From Castanea sativa (taxonomy: Eukaryota; Streptophyta; Magnoliopsida; Fagales; Fagaceae): a DNA stretch of 64,000 bases. Positions within the stretch are counted from its first letter, which is position 1. Every line of letters starts with the position of its first letter. The stretch spans positions 48,345,751-48,409,750 of the forward strand of contig NC_134020.1 in NCBI RefSeq assembly GCF_040712315.1. Reading direction: 5' to 3'. Below, one piece after another: positions 21,866 to 33,331 of this stretch. A program made the position numbers and the translations under genes. The notes under the pieces are model-generated. The model was not told where the DNA came from, made no database searches, and worked only from the letters and a program-made list of their open reading frames with translations.

Positions 21866-22419
21866 CTAACCAACCACAGATAGGACCACATAGAGCAGCA
21901 TCCCACATATCACCAGAGACATCCCTAAACAGAGTAGCAACCTCTTCTCTCTCTTCTTGTAGCCTACAACCTCAGCTTCAAGTGTTAATACTTGTTGCCT
22001 CTGCGTTGGATTTAACACCTTGCCACAATCATAGATTTCATCGTCGTGCCACTAGAAAAAGTTGCACTTGCATCCAACCTGACATCCAAAGGCAGAATAT
22101 AGTCACTATAGGATCAACTGCTATGTTGGAAGGTCAAGTACCAAAATATCATACGTAGCAAAAACATTGAGCCCATTACATTGAAAGTCAGAAATTACAT
22201 TGAAATTTTCCAAATCAGTTCAACCCATTACATCTTCAACCCATTGCATCTTCAGAAATTAAATACACATGCTTACCCAAAATTTTGGACACCTGTAGAA
22301 CCTTCTGCCAGGGTTCTCATGTGTCCACGATACCACCAGCACAATTTTTCATTGCAGAAGCACGTGGTTGGGCCTTTCTTCTTCAAGCTTCCACCAGTTG
22401 AGACAAAGCTTGATTCCAT
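21866..22419 (-). pseudogene. GRF-type zinc-finger gene within the MULE
   Basis: A two-exon minus-strand gene too broken to give a long frame. Exon 1 (22277-22419) starts MESSFVSTGG, has the first Cys pair as CFC, then after a one-base shift SWTHENPGRRFYRCP. That matches the GRF zinc finger core (NPGRRFY.CP). A GTAAGC donor follows. The intron is 22079-22276, and exon 2 (21866-22078) begins after a GTCAG acceptor with GCKCNFF, a TAG, WHDDEIYDCGKVLN, a short coiled-coil-like stretch (LEAEVVGYKKREKR) and a hydrophobic tail (LLLCLGMSLVICGMLLYVV), then TAG. Small plant proteins of GRF finger, coiled coil and C-terminal membrane helix are common beside MULEs. Function unknown. Confidence 0.75.
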
Positions 22420-22574
22420 GAGCTCAAATTGTGAGGATGATGTTTGTTTGGGTAATGCTGTGGGAGAGGAGTTGAATTCATGAATTTAGGGGTTAGGGAT
22501 TTCAACTGATTTGGGGTCATGAATTTAGGGGTTCGGGATTTCAACTGATTTGGAGGATTTTATGTGGTAGATGA

Positions 22575-22857
22575 GCTCTACACAAATGGGTTTGTTAGGG
22601 AGTTGGTCACATGAGGCTTGCGTGGGTCTCTTAACGGCGGGAAGTTGAGGTGGCGAGCTTGGGCTAACACATTTGCAATGGTAAATTAATATTTTATTTC
22701 GCCATTTGCCACGTAGGAAAATTCCGTCCCAAAGATGACAATAGGGACCACAACGAAATGTGTTTTTCAGAATAGGGACTAAAAGTGGTAAAATTAAAAA
22801 GTGGGGACTAGAGTGGAAATGGGTTGAAAATATAGGGACGAAAATGGTATTTTCGCC
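22575..22857 (-). repeat. MULE right terminal inverted repeat
   Basis: Inverted copy of 16123-16405, ending GGTATTTTCGCC. Identity looks about 85-90 percent by eye. The divergence between the arms suggests an old insertion. Confidence 0.88.
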
Positions 22858-22866
22858 TACATAAAA

Positions 22867-23101
22867 TGTAACCTTTTCTTCAAGTATTGTCTATTTTTAA
22901 AAAAAAATTAAAAGATTTCTGCAAGTTTTTTTTTTTTAATCTTTTTATCTCTACAAATATATATTTTTTTATGTTTGATTAATATTTTTTTTAAGGCGAA
23001 CCATATTCTTCTAACTTCTATTGTAGTGTATTATATTTGCTTAATATACAACTAAACTTTATAAGTTTCAAATTTATTATTCAAATTTCATATCTCTTAA
23101 G
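22867..23101. other. AT-rich Helitron interior, no gene
   Basis: Homopolymer A and T tracts. Nothing else recognised. Confidence 0.4.
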
Positions 23102-23114
23102 GAATAAGAAAATT

Positions 23115-23282
23115 GTGGGTTCCAGCTAGTTCAACTGGTAAAGTCTCTGATGGTTGAATAAGAGATTTGGGGTTCAATCCCCGCCTACACCAAAAACTGA
23201 TTGGTGTCTTGGTCTGATGATAAAGAGCTATCATCGAGAGCAGACGCTATGAGTTGAAACTCTCTCTCTCAAAATAAAAAAA
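23115..23282 (+). repeat. tRNA-derived SINE with perfect 13-bp TSD
   Basis: Starts GTGGGTTCCAGCTAGTTCAACTGGTAAAG (A box in TAGTTCAACTGG) and has B box GGGGTTCAATCCC. A second tRNA-like half follows (TTGGTCTGATGATAAAGAGC...CAGACGC), then CTCTCTCTC and an A-rich tail. GAATAAGAAAATT occurs directly before (23102-23114) and after (23283-23295). The perfect 13-bp duplication shows a target-primed insertion, and both polymerase III boxes look intact. Confidence 0.92.
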
Positions 23283-23609
23283 GAATAAGAAAATTATCAT
23301 AATAATCAAAACTCATTACAAAATTACAATGTTATCTTAACCAAAATGAAAATGAAACTAAAGGAATAACTAATAGGCTTTTTAATAATATATTACTTAA
23401 ACTATTGGTAGACATATTGAAATTCTTGTTTCCAAAAAAACTAAGTATTAATCCAAACTAAAATTCAACCAAAGCTATAAAAGGGAAAGAGAAGACTTTC
23501 TAATGGGATATTAAAAAAATTAAAAAATAAAAACACAATACCAAAACACTTTTCTTTTTTTTTTTTTTTTAAAACCATCAACCTTAATTAGAGTTATAAG
23601 AAAGAACAA

Positions 23610-23614
23610 AAATT

Positions 23615-23645
<31 letters not shown>
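23610..23645. repeat. (GA)n microsatellite
   Basis: An uninterrupted GA run in the Helitron-like sequence; the shorter equivalent lies at about 15685-15705 in the left copy. Confidence 0.85.
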
Positions 23646-23924
23646 TACTCACAGTTTTTTGTGGGAAAAATATGGATTGAATGGGAAAACGATATCAAAT
23701 TGATACAAAATAAAATGGGTAGAAGAAGAGTCAAAATATAAAAAAGAGGAAGGAAGTATAAGGAGAAGAAGAGTTTTTTTTTTTTTTTTTGAAAATAGGG
23801 GGAAGAAAAGTTTAAATAGAGAAAAGAAAATATAAAAAATAAATTAATAACATGGCTGCTAATGTGACTCAACAGGAGCGTAGTAACAATAAATACTACG
23901 TTTTAGCTTTTAGTAGTATATAGA

Positions 23925-25129
23925 TAGATAGATGATTATTCTGTCCCTGCGATGAGTAGCACTGTAGCAGATTGCTCGTTGGTAGACTTGATAAACTGAT
24001 CTGGTTTATTGGATCTAAGTTCAATTTTTTTAGGTTCGAGTTAGAGACAAGTCAATGGGTTGTAAAACCTATAATCCTTACCCAATTTTTTGATGGTCAA
24101 GTCAATTCAGTCTTTATCTTCCTTGCAGTACAAACAAGAGAACAAATAAAGAAAGAATAGTCAAAAATAAAATGTTAAGTAACACATAAATTTGGGATTT
24201 TTTTTTTGGCCAAATATTATGATTTTGCAATATATATATATTTTTTTTTCAGCCCAAACATATTTAGTTATTGGGTTGTGTTAATGTGCACCTTGCGCTG
24301 CCCATTAACAACTATATTTTTATATTTTTGCTGACAAAAGTTTTTGTCATTATTCACTTTTATGTCAAATTTTCAAGTTTTTAAGTACTATATAGTGTTC
24401 CTTTTGCCTTTTTTCTGACATTTTGTTTTGTCCTTTTTCACCTTAACAAGCACTGAACCAATGCTTGTTAACAAATCCCTTAGATATTTACCAAACTCGA
24501 TTTTCAAGTATTATGGCAAAAAAAAAAGTGCAATATAACTAAAATAGTTCCAAGATAAGTCAAACTTGAATTCGGTAAACTCGAGCTTGACTTGGAACTC
24601 GAGTTTGGTAAAGTTGAGTTCTAAAAATTTGCTACATAACTAAATAAGTTTGGGTGGAATTTTTTTAGTAAATTTTTTTTTCAAAAACATAACAATTGGC
24701 CAAAAAAAAAAAATCCGTAAATTTTTTATGTTTGCACAATTCAAGGTTCACTAAATTGAAACCTTCAAGTCTTGTGAAGAAAAGAGTAAGAAGTGAATTT
24801 GAAAAAATTTACACAATCAAAAAAAACACACAAAAGAAAAAACAAAAAAGAGGGAGGTGGGAATTTCCCTTTGAAAAAAGGGTTGACTCAATACAACAAC
24901 TGGTTATGTACAAGTTGACCCATTTTTTACGAGGGTAAAAATCCTTACCCATTCCATAATTTTTCCTTTGGGTTAGGGTCCATTATCTCTATATGAAACT
25001 ATAATTCTAATCTTGCTAAATCTTTTTAGATTTAAACTTAGGACTGCTTAAAATAACTTGAACAAAAAAAGTATGTTGAAGATTGTGGTTTGAATTGGGT
25101 TTGGAGTCTAGTAAGTTAGTGACAAACAA
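23925..25129. other. repeat-rich intergenic DNA
   Basis: No coding frame of note. Between 24480 and 24660 there are short ACTCGAG motifs in direct and inverted order (AACTCGAGCTTGACTTGGAACTCGAG, CAAACTCGATTTTC), resembling those at 37130-37320 and 37570-38300. Confidence 0.45.
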
Positions 25130-27883
25130 TGTTACATCTGTCCCTTGTTGATGTCACATAATTTTGTGAGATATAAGTATTGGGAAAGCAATACAATAGG
25201 TACTGGCTTTCAGTTTCTTTTCAACCAATTGCTCATCTACCTCTATGGAAAGTGTTAGGACATATGTGGTTCACTTGATAAGAACATATGTCATTTTTTT
25301 ATGTAATTGGCTAATCCTTTGACAAAACGCACTTTACTTATATTTGGGTAGATCTAGGATGAGTTTAATGCTTCAAGAAATCTTGTTTCAAGATCAAGTG
25401 TTAAAGCCATGCAAGACTGTCCAAGAAACAAGTTGAGAAGTGCACTTCATTAAACATCGACAGCTGAATCTATCAAGCTTTAAGAAGCTGTTTCAGCCCC
25501 GTGGCTCAACAGCTGCTTGACAGCACCTCGACACCTCTAGCTGTCGAGATTTAAGGAAAACAGTTTTTCAATACTGTTTTGATTCTAATCCGTGGACATG
25601 TCTTTGGGCCTTCTCTTCTTATAACCCTAGACATATAAAAGGATTATTTTAAGAGCCGTCAAAGTAAGCACAATTTGCACAAGTATTGAGCAAAGTCTGT
25701 TCAATCAATTTGTGACCGGAGACAAAGTTTGCCTTAGTTCATCTCTTTGTGAAGAAGCTGTTGTGACTTTGCACCATAGGGTTTTGTAACCAAGTATCTT
25801 CTCGTTCTTCATTGTGAGGATGAACTGAAAAACTTTGCAGCCAACATCTTTCTCAAGTTAGTGATTGAAGTCGCGTACTGAGATCCGCGCAATTGGTTAG
25901 TCACGTACTGGGAGCCGTGCATTAAAAAGGAGAGATTGTCACTACAGAACAAGTCCAATTGGGTATTGGGATAAGGGTTCAACTGTAAGTTAGTGAGAGA
26001 TACTGGGATTCCTTTACTTGTAATCGCTTGTTGTGATAATAGTGGATTCTCGGGAGTGGTGACCTTAAAATCACCCGATGGGGTTTTTGCCTTGGAGGTT
26101 TTCCCCATTCGTAAACAAATCACTATGTCAAATTTATTTTCCGCTGCACTTAAGTTTATTGGTGATTTTTTTGTGCTACCACGCGTTTGCATGTTAATTG
26201 GTTAATTAATAAAACTTGGCTAAGTAATTAATTAATCCATCACAAGGGGTCAATACGTTTTTGGCCTATTAGAAAGAAATGGGACTGTACTGGACCTCAT
26301 ATCAATAAACCCGATTTGAAATTTTGAACAACAGATATCTAGCAGAGAGGAACTTTAGATTATGATGAAGTTTTCAGGCAACACATTTACCCCAAGGTCA
26401 ATGGCACAAGTGCTAGAGGGTGGAGTCTGGTGTGGTCAATTATATTTAACATTTATTTAGATTTATGCCAGGGCTTTCAGCAATACTATGGTGTAGAACC
26501 TTGTGGACTCAATAGCTATTGCACACTTGGTGATGACCAGGGACCAATCTGCAAACTGTATACCAAGTTATGCTTATCTGGATTAAGATAACAAGGTAAA
26601 AGGATGCAGGCAGAACTTTGCTCCACAAGCTTGTGATTAAGGTTTGGAGGTGCTTAACATAATAACATGGATTGTCCATCCAATGACTATGATTATCAGA
26701 TAGTTGCTGAGTATGCATGCAGAAATTCTTGATTAAGTGATTTTTTTTTTAGCCCTTAATGTGTTCAGAGATGGGCAATGCTGGAAGTAAAAAACAACTT
26801 CTCCCAAATGGTTTTGTCAACTCAGCACGGGATGAAAAGGTCTACTCAAATTGAGGAATACAACTGTGTAGCCGTCACATACAAATTTTGCAAAAAAGAT
26901 CACTCAATAATGTCCTGTAATGGAGCAATGCTATTTGGAAGGTCAGTGTTGATGAATTTCAGGCTACCGCTAGCAATTATTATGGCCATTCCACTATTTG
27001 ATGCAAAAAAAGTTGCAAAATCTTCAAACAGGCTCAGTCATGGAAGCTTCTGCAATAGTGTACAAAGGTGTCCTAGTAGTAGATGATGAAAATTTCATTG
27101 CAGTCAATTACTTAGACAAGATTGTGAGGGAAAGTGAGCAAGAGTTCAAGACAGATGTGAGTGCAATTGGCTGCACAAATAATGAGAATCTAGTCAAGTT
27201 GCTGGGATTTTGCAATGAGGGCTAACATTGACTTCTAGTTTATGAGTTCATGAGTAACTGCTCCCTATCAAGCTTCCTCTTTAGATCTTCAAGACCAAGC
27301 TGGTCCCAAAGAGTGTAAATTGCAATGGGAATTACAAAGAGGCTTATTACTTGCATGAAGAGTGCAGCACTTAGATTGTACATTGCGACATCAAGCCTGA
27401 AAATATACTTTTGGATGGCTCATATACAACAAGGATTTATGATTTTGGATTAGCTAAGCTTTGGAAGATATACCAGTCTTGAACTACAACTTTGATAAGG
27501 GGAACCAAATGTTATGTGGCCCCTGAATGATTCAGGAACAGACCTATCACACCAAAGGTGGACATTTACAGTTTTGGTGTCTAATTGGTTGAGATTTTAT
27601 GTTGCAAGAAGAATGTTAAACTGGCTGTAGAGGATGAGAATCAAATAAGACTGGTTGATTGGGCATATGATAAGTACAAAGAAGGAAGATTGGATCTGCT
27701 AGTAAAAATGATGAGGAGGCAATCACTGACATGAAAAGGGTGGAGAAGTTTGTGATGACTGCTAGCTGGTGTATTCAGGATGATCCATTGCTAAGACCTT
27801 CCATGAAGAACGTTCTGCAAGTGTTAGAAGGTGCCATAGAAGTTTCAGTGCCCCCATATACTTTTCCAACTACTTCAGTATAA
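25130..27883 (+). pseudogene. G-type lectin S-receptor-like kinase, copy 1 (5'-truncated)
   Basis: Relic of a plasma-membrane receptor kinase with extracellular lectin/PAN-type domains and a cytosolic Ser/Thr kinase. Homology to copy 3 (40417-42815) starts near 25130, in the middle of the ectodomain, so the signal peptide and B-lectin domain are gone. A solo LTR (25253-26271) splits the ectodomain within the segment equal to ..ATGGCAAG/AAATGG.. of copy 3. The kinase begins at about 27030 (DENFIAVN, the beta-3 Lys replaced by Asn; EFKTDVSAIG; KLLGFCNEG), then TAA at 27223 and many further stops. The terminal stop at 27881-27883 corresponds to that of copy 3. The beta-3 Lys loss and stops rule out an active kinase. 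Confidence 0.88.
25253..26271 (+). mobile_element. solo LTR, copy B, in receptor kinase copy 1
   Basis: Same family as 7163-8197 and 30334-31347. Starts TGTTAGGACATATG and ends GGCCTATTA (CA mutated to TA). GAAAG repeats at 25248-25252 and 26272-26276. TATAAAAG lies at 25634-25641. The 127-codon minus-strand frame inside is a chance frame also partly present in copy A. Confidence 0.92.
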
Positions 27884-28752
27884 TCAATTACCAAAAGGTA
27901 TGTATGTTCCTCCTTAGTACTTGAACCGTGTTTGGTTGTACAATTTTAGTCTAGTACTTGAAGCATGCTTGGTTGTACTGTTTTACATACCAGGTTGTTT
28001 GTTTCAATGTAGAGAGTATGTTGACATGAAATCTCTTCTCAATTCAGTATTTTCATAATACAGTTGCATGAAAATTTGAGTCCAAATTATGGTTCAAATC
28101 AGCGTTTCCATTCTCAATTCTGTTTTAATTTCATTTGGAATAACATTTATAGAACATAAGAAAAAAATGTCCCTCAAAGAAAAATATATATCAATTGATA
28201 GCTTCTACTTATACATATGCAAAAAAGATGTCACTTTGGTGGCCAATGAGTTTAGCCTCAAGAATTAGGAGGGGAAGATTCAAACTAGTGATCTCCATTT
28301 TATAAGGCGTAATCTCTGCAGATTGCACTATGCCTCAGTGTTGCACCTTTTTTTTCTTTTTTGGTCCATAAAGAGAAAGAAAGATGCTATCACAGCTAGT
28401 ATTACTCTTCATATTTTAAAACAAAAACAAAAAAATACTATTTACTAATATAAAGGATGAATTGAAAAAAAGACTCAGATCGAGATTCCTATACCCCATC
28501 TAAGGATCCTTACAATGCAGTGATGAATTCTCCTAAATGTCCATATCATCTCTGCACAACATTTAGTCATAATGCAATTTGACAGAGGTGTAGGACAATA
28601 GTTTAGACTGCACAGCAAAATATGTTGAAGATTGTGGCTCCAATTAGTTCTAGATCTTGGTAGCCACTATTCATTGTCCTGATGAAGTTTCCTAATATTG
28701 GTAAAGGGAGGCATAGTCTTAAACAACCAGAAGGTACAGTATATTAAAGGAT
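27884..28752. other. spacer between convergent receptor kinases (left pair)
   Basis: Homologous to 42816-44052 between the right pair (shared ACCATGTTTGGTTGTAC, TGATAGCTTCTACT-type and TATAAGGC.TAATCTC blocks). Around 28215-28345 an inverted SINE-like block (TGCAGAGATTAC..., GTTTGAATCTTCCCC on the minus strand) is also shared. No gene. Confidence 0.6.
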
Positions 28753-31700
28753 TTACATTGAACTCATAAATAAGGATGGACCTGGAGGAACTGAGACTTC
28801 AACAGCTCCTTCCATCATTTGTACCACTTTCTTCATTGTTGGCCTTAGTGATGGATCCTCCTGAATGCACCATGTTGCAATCATCACATATTTCTTCACT
28901 CTCTTCATGTCATTTTTTGCCTCCTCATCATTCTCCACTAACAGTTCCAGTTTCCCATCTTTATAGCAATCATATGCCCAGTCAACTAGAATCATCCGAT
29001 CCTCATCCTTTGCCTCTGCTCCAAAACTCTTCCTGTAGCAAATGAGCTCTAGCAACAAAATGCCAAAGCTTTAAACATCAACCTTGATTGTAACAGGCAT
29101 GTTTTTGAACCATTCGGGTGCAACATAGCCTTTAGTTCCCCTGATTCCAGTATTAGTACGAGTCTGGTCCATTTTCAAAAGCTTAGCTAATCCAAAGTCA
29201 GAAATTCTAGCTGTGAAAGAATTATCCAGGAGGATGTTTTGTGGCTTGATATCACAATGTATGATCTAGTTGCTGCATTCTTCATGCAAGTAAAAGAGCC
29301 CTCTTGCAATTTCTAATGCAATTTGGATTCTTTGGTACCAATATGGCTGTGAAACCCCAAATAGAAAGATTGCAGTGAACGATTGCTCATGAATTCATAT
29401 ACAAGAAGACGGTGCTACCCCTCGTTGCAGAATCCTTGCAGTTGGACCAAATTTTTGTGGTTTGTTCTGCCAATAGCACTCACTTCAGCTTTGAACTCCA
29501 GATCGCCTTCTTTCACCATATCATTCATCCTTTTAACTGCAACTAGTTTTCAGTCCTCATATTCTAGAACCCCTTTATAAACTTTTGCAAAAGCACCCCT
29601 CCCAAGCTCTTCCTTAAACCCATTTGTGGCTTCTGTTAGTTCCTCATAAGTGTAACTTCGCAAATTCATGCCTGGCATGACTTGGTATTGCTTAATGGCC
29701 TTTGATTTCCAATATTTGAAACGAAAAACAAGCAGAAAGATAGCCAACACAAAGAGTAAGTTCAGAGACACTGAGCTACTAAGGAGCACTGACACAATGA
29801 GTATCACAGTCGATTGATCTTTCTTCTTCAAATCTGCACCTGAAGGCTTAAAAGTAGAATTGTCCTTTCTTATTTTGATTAGGGCATTTACGTCATAACT
29901 ATAATCCATCCTCCCATTGGAGAAAGGAGCTCTGTTCTTCCAACAATCACCATTTCTGTAAATGGCAACAGCACAGAACAATCACTCAAGCAAGCTGCCC
30001 TGCATGAATCCTCATTTTGGCCTATCAATCTTTCATTATCAGACCTGCCGGGCCAATCTGCATTTGGCATTGATTTAAAATAAAAAAAAGATCTGATTCC
30101 GGCAAGGCTTCATCACAACTTTGTGAAAGAAAGTTCCGTCTGCAACCTTTCATAACATCTTCTGGATCAATGTAGGTGTATCCTTCTGGGCATAGGCATT
30201 CTGGTCTTTGATTGTGGTCACCGGGCACGCAGTAGCTGTTATACCCACAAGCTCCACTACCATACTCCAGTGTTGCCACAAAATTGCATATATTTGAAGG
30301 TACGAAGGTTGACAAAGAAGACCAGATCATAGGTGTAAGGACATATGTGTTTCACTTGTTTAGAACATATGTCATTCATTTATGTAATTGGCTAATCCTT
30401 TGACAAAATGCACTTTACTTGTAATTGGATAGATTTAGGATGACTTTTATACTTCAAGAAACTGTATTTCAAGATTAAGTGTTGAAGTCATAAAGTCTGT
30501 CCAAGAAACAAGCTGAAAAGTGCACATTCATTAAAACTCGACTGCTAGCATGTGTCGAGGTTTAAAGAGCTGTTCCAGTCCCATTGCTCGACATCATCTC
30601 AATGCCTCCATCTGTCGAGGTTTAAGAAAAACAGATTCTAAGTTCTGTTTTGATTCCAATCTGTGGATGTGTCTTTGGGCCTTCTTTTCTCCTAACCCTA
30701 GACATATAAAAGGATTATTCTAAGGGCTGTCAAACAGGTTCGCAAGTTGCACAAGCATTGAGAAATCCTTGTTCATGCAAATTGTGACTTGAAACAAAGT
30801 TCTTGCCCTAGTTCATCTCTCTTGTGAAGAAGTTGTTGTGTCTTTGCACCATAGGGTTTTGTAACCAAGCATCTTCTTGATCTTCATCGTGTGGATGAAT
30901 TGAAGAACTTTGCAACCAACAATCTTCTCTAGTTGGTGATTGAAGTCGCGTACTGGGATCCGCGCAATTAATTAGTCACGTACTTGGGAGCTGTGCATTT
31001 AAAGGAGAAATTATCATTACAGAACAAGCCCAATTGGGTATTGGGGTAAGGGTTCAACTATAGGTTGGTAAGATACTTGGGATTCCTTTACTTGTAACTG
31101 CTTGTTGTGATAATAGTGGAATTTCGGGAGTGGTGACCTTAAAATCACCTGGTGGGATTTTTGCCGTGAAAGTTTTCCCCATTCGTTAACAAATCACCGT
31201 GTCATTTAATTTTCGCTGCATACTTAGTTTAATTGGTGATTTGTTTGTGCTACCACGCGTTTTGCATGTTAAATTGGTTAATTAATTGAACTTGGTTAAT
31301 TAATTAATTAATCCATCACAAGGAGTCAATACATTTTTGGCCTATCAATAGGCCAACTCCCGGACATTAAGCTGCTTTTTGGGTAGACATAATGCCGTAA
31401 AACACCATCATATTCCATGAGTGCTCTTTGATAGAAGCCCTGCGTAGAACCAAGAATTGATGATATATTCTTAACTATGCTTCCATTCATTGCTGTAAAG
31501 GTTATATAGCCAGACTGGTTGAAGACTACCTTAAAGCCGCTGCCTATAGGTTCTTCTGGCCAATAATCAGCATAAGAATAATCCATGGGGTAAGCTCTAG
31601 AGTAATTCATTTATGATAAACGAGCAACAAGCTTGCTGCCCAGACTCATTGTCTGTGAAGGTAACATTGTGTCAATTGGATGATCAAAACTCTGCCACAA

Positions 31701-32123
31701 AAGGCTAGAATTCTGGCTTGCTAGCACGAAGTTTCCGGTGTCAAGCACAGTTGCATAGGCAACTCTTGAACCAACTAAGTCAACTTTCCATATCTCTAGG
31801 CCTGTTGGGTCATTGAGTACTAATTTGGCATTGGTAAGCTCTACTTTTGATCCTCCTGGCACAAGATTATCTCCATTGGCTGACCAGACAATGGTTTTTT
31901 CAGGTAATTTGTTGAACCAGATGGCTAGTAGATATCCTGCCTTTCCAATTTGTTGGAAACCAAAAGCAAAGTCACCAGAAGGCGATGCCTAATAAGAGTC
32001 TTTTTCTTGTGCAGTAAGGGATGAGCCCAGAGATTGGTTGCTGGAAGTTTGAGCAGTGGTGGAATATGGCAGCAACAGAATAAAAAGCAACAAGGAGAGA
32101 AGATATGATAGTTGTAAAGCCAT
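28753..32123 (-). pseudogene. G-type lectin S-receptor-like kinase, copy 2
   Basis: Most complete copy in layout. The start at 32123 (MALQLSYLL) gives a leucine-rich signal peptide ending near TTAQ. A B-lectin domain follows (SPSGDFAFGFQQ, FNKLPEKTIVWSANGDNL, VLDTGNFVLAS, LWQSFDHPIDTMLPSQ). A TAG sits early at about 31990 and a TGA after the lectin domain at 31611. The ectodomain is split by a solo LTR (30334-31347) and resumes with an EGF-like part (CGYNSYC, RPECLCPEGY). A membrane helix (STVILIVSVLLSSSVSLNLLFVLAIFLL, about 29,730-29,810) precedes the kinase (YTYEELTEATNGFKEELGRGAFAKVYKG). The kinase carries several stops and frameshifts but keeps its C-terminal lobe (28753-29058, ILVDWAYDCYK, WCIQEDPSLRPTMKKV). 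Confidence 0.92.
30334..31347 (+). mobile_element. solo LTR, copy C, in receptor kinase copy 2
   Basis: Starts TGTAAGGACATATG and ends TTTTGGCCTATCA, with ATAGG repeated at 30329-30333 and 31348-31352. TATAAAAG lies at 30705-30712. Orientation is opposite to the interrupted gene. A third independent insertion of the family at a different position in the receptor gene from copy B. Confidence 0.92.
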
Positions 32124-32373
32124 ACTAGTATGAGGAGTTTATAAGTGATACACTTTGTATACATGAAAAAACTGTATCATGACAAATATACTGGTAGAGG
32201 AAGCTCTGCATGTAAAACATTTTGTCAAAGTAAAGATGAACTTGAGCCCTTTATAATCTAAAAATGACTTCTCATTTCTGGGAAATTATTATGGGACTAC
32301 ACCCAACCATTTAGATGCTGAAGAAAAAGGAAAACAAAAGATATAAAGACAAATGAAAGGCTGACTGGACTGT

Positions 32374-33331
32374 CAGGGGGGGTGCTATAGCCTGGTTTAA
32401 AAAAATTATGTATAAAAGTTTTTAAAATTTTTTTATTTTGACCCCTCAAATAAATTTTGAATGACCCTAAATTTTGTTTAAACCCAATTAAACTAAACTT
32501 TAATATGATCATCCAACAAAATTATAAAATTAAATTATATATAATCTAACAAAAAGAAAATTACATATATTGACAACAAAAAACGAAAGAAAAAAAAAAC
32601 ACAAATATATAAAATCTTACAATTTCCTTCTACAAGTTTTCTTAGTTTGAAATTGTTGCATAATAGTCTTATTATCAATACTACAAATTACATTGCTTTC
32701 AAAATTTTAGTTCAATAATTTTTTCCTGGGATTATACTTTTTGTTTGCAAGTGCCTAATATATTTTTAAGAGACCTAAGTTTGAGGATAAAGTTTGGTTA
32801 CAACTCTTACTAAACAAATTCACATGACTATATATTTTAAAAATCTAACAATTGAATTGCATATTCTTTATGCTTTTAAAACATATATCAAATTCAGATG
32901 TTATTTAATATTCAATCTATAAAATTATTTTTATGTAAAATTTTATACTACAAAAACTCAAAACTTAAACATTTGATTAATGACATAAATATTAATCTTT
33001 AATTTTATTCATATTTTGCAAGCATGGAGGATATAAGAAGAAATTGAAAACTAATGGTGGATTTACCAAAATTCACATTTATCAAAAAAAAAAATATTAA
33101 GTACAGTTGTAGCCTTAGTTTACAGTTGTAACCGTACTTTACAACTAAGTTTGTTACCAAACTTTGTCCAAAATTTAATTATCTTGGGCCTAAAAAAATT
33201 TATGGTGGTCACAAATTTTTTTAAATGTAGAAAAATCATAAAATTGTTAGAATTTATATATGATAATTATTTTTTTTCCCAGGTCAGGGTGGTCTTGTGA
33301 CCACCCTGGCATCAATGTAGAGCCGCCCCTG
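32374..33331. mobile_element. candidate TIR element next to receptor kinase copy 2
   Basis: The left end CAGGGGGGGTGCTATAG and the reverse complement of the right end CAGGGGCGGCTCTACAT form imperfect inverted repeats of about 16 bp. A strong palindrome, GGGTGGTC-TTGT-GACCACCC, lies just inside the right end (33288-33307). No 8-bp duplication is recognisable. The 958-bp AT-rich interior has no coding frame. Probably an old hAT-like deletion derivative. Confidence 0.5.

Larger units (their letters stand above)
16123..22857 (+). mobile_element. Mutator-like element (MULE), 6.7 kb
   Basis: Long terminal inverted repeats of about 280 bp bound a unit that contains a MuDR-type transposase and an opposite-strand GRF zinc-finger gene. 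The flanks TATATAAAA (16114-16122) and TACATAAAA (22858-22866) match at 8 of 9 positions, as expected of the 9-bp MULE target duplication. The transposase is full-length in layout but carries several stops and frameshifts, so the element is no longer autonomous. It holds a ~490-bp insertion at 18736-19225. Confidence 0.92.
16058..23924 (-). mobile_element. candidate Helitron enclosing a MULE
   Basis: On the minus strand the sequence ends with the hairpin CCCACG-TATCG-CGTGGG (16069-16085), seven bases, then CTAG (16058-16061) followed by T. This is the layout of a Helitron 3' end. The matching 5' end would be TCTATATACTACT at 23924, preceded by A. Removing the MULE leaves about 1.1 kb without a Rep/helicase gene, so it is non-autonomous. 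Short termini give modest certainty, but the left neighbour carries a similar 5' end, which supports a family. Confidence 0.5.

Noticed and set aside
23115..23190. Possible functional tRNA gene
   Set aside because: A and B boxes are present, but the acceptor stem does not pair and the sequence continues into a SINE body with an A-rich tail and 13-bp duplications.
25809..26192. 127-codon minus-strand frame inside solo LTR B (partly shared with LTR A at 7848-8048)
   Set aside because: It lies antisense in an LTR, has no recognisable domain, and is kept between copies only because the LTRs are similar.
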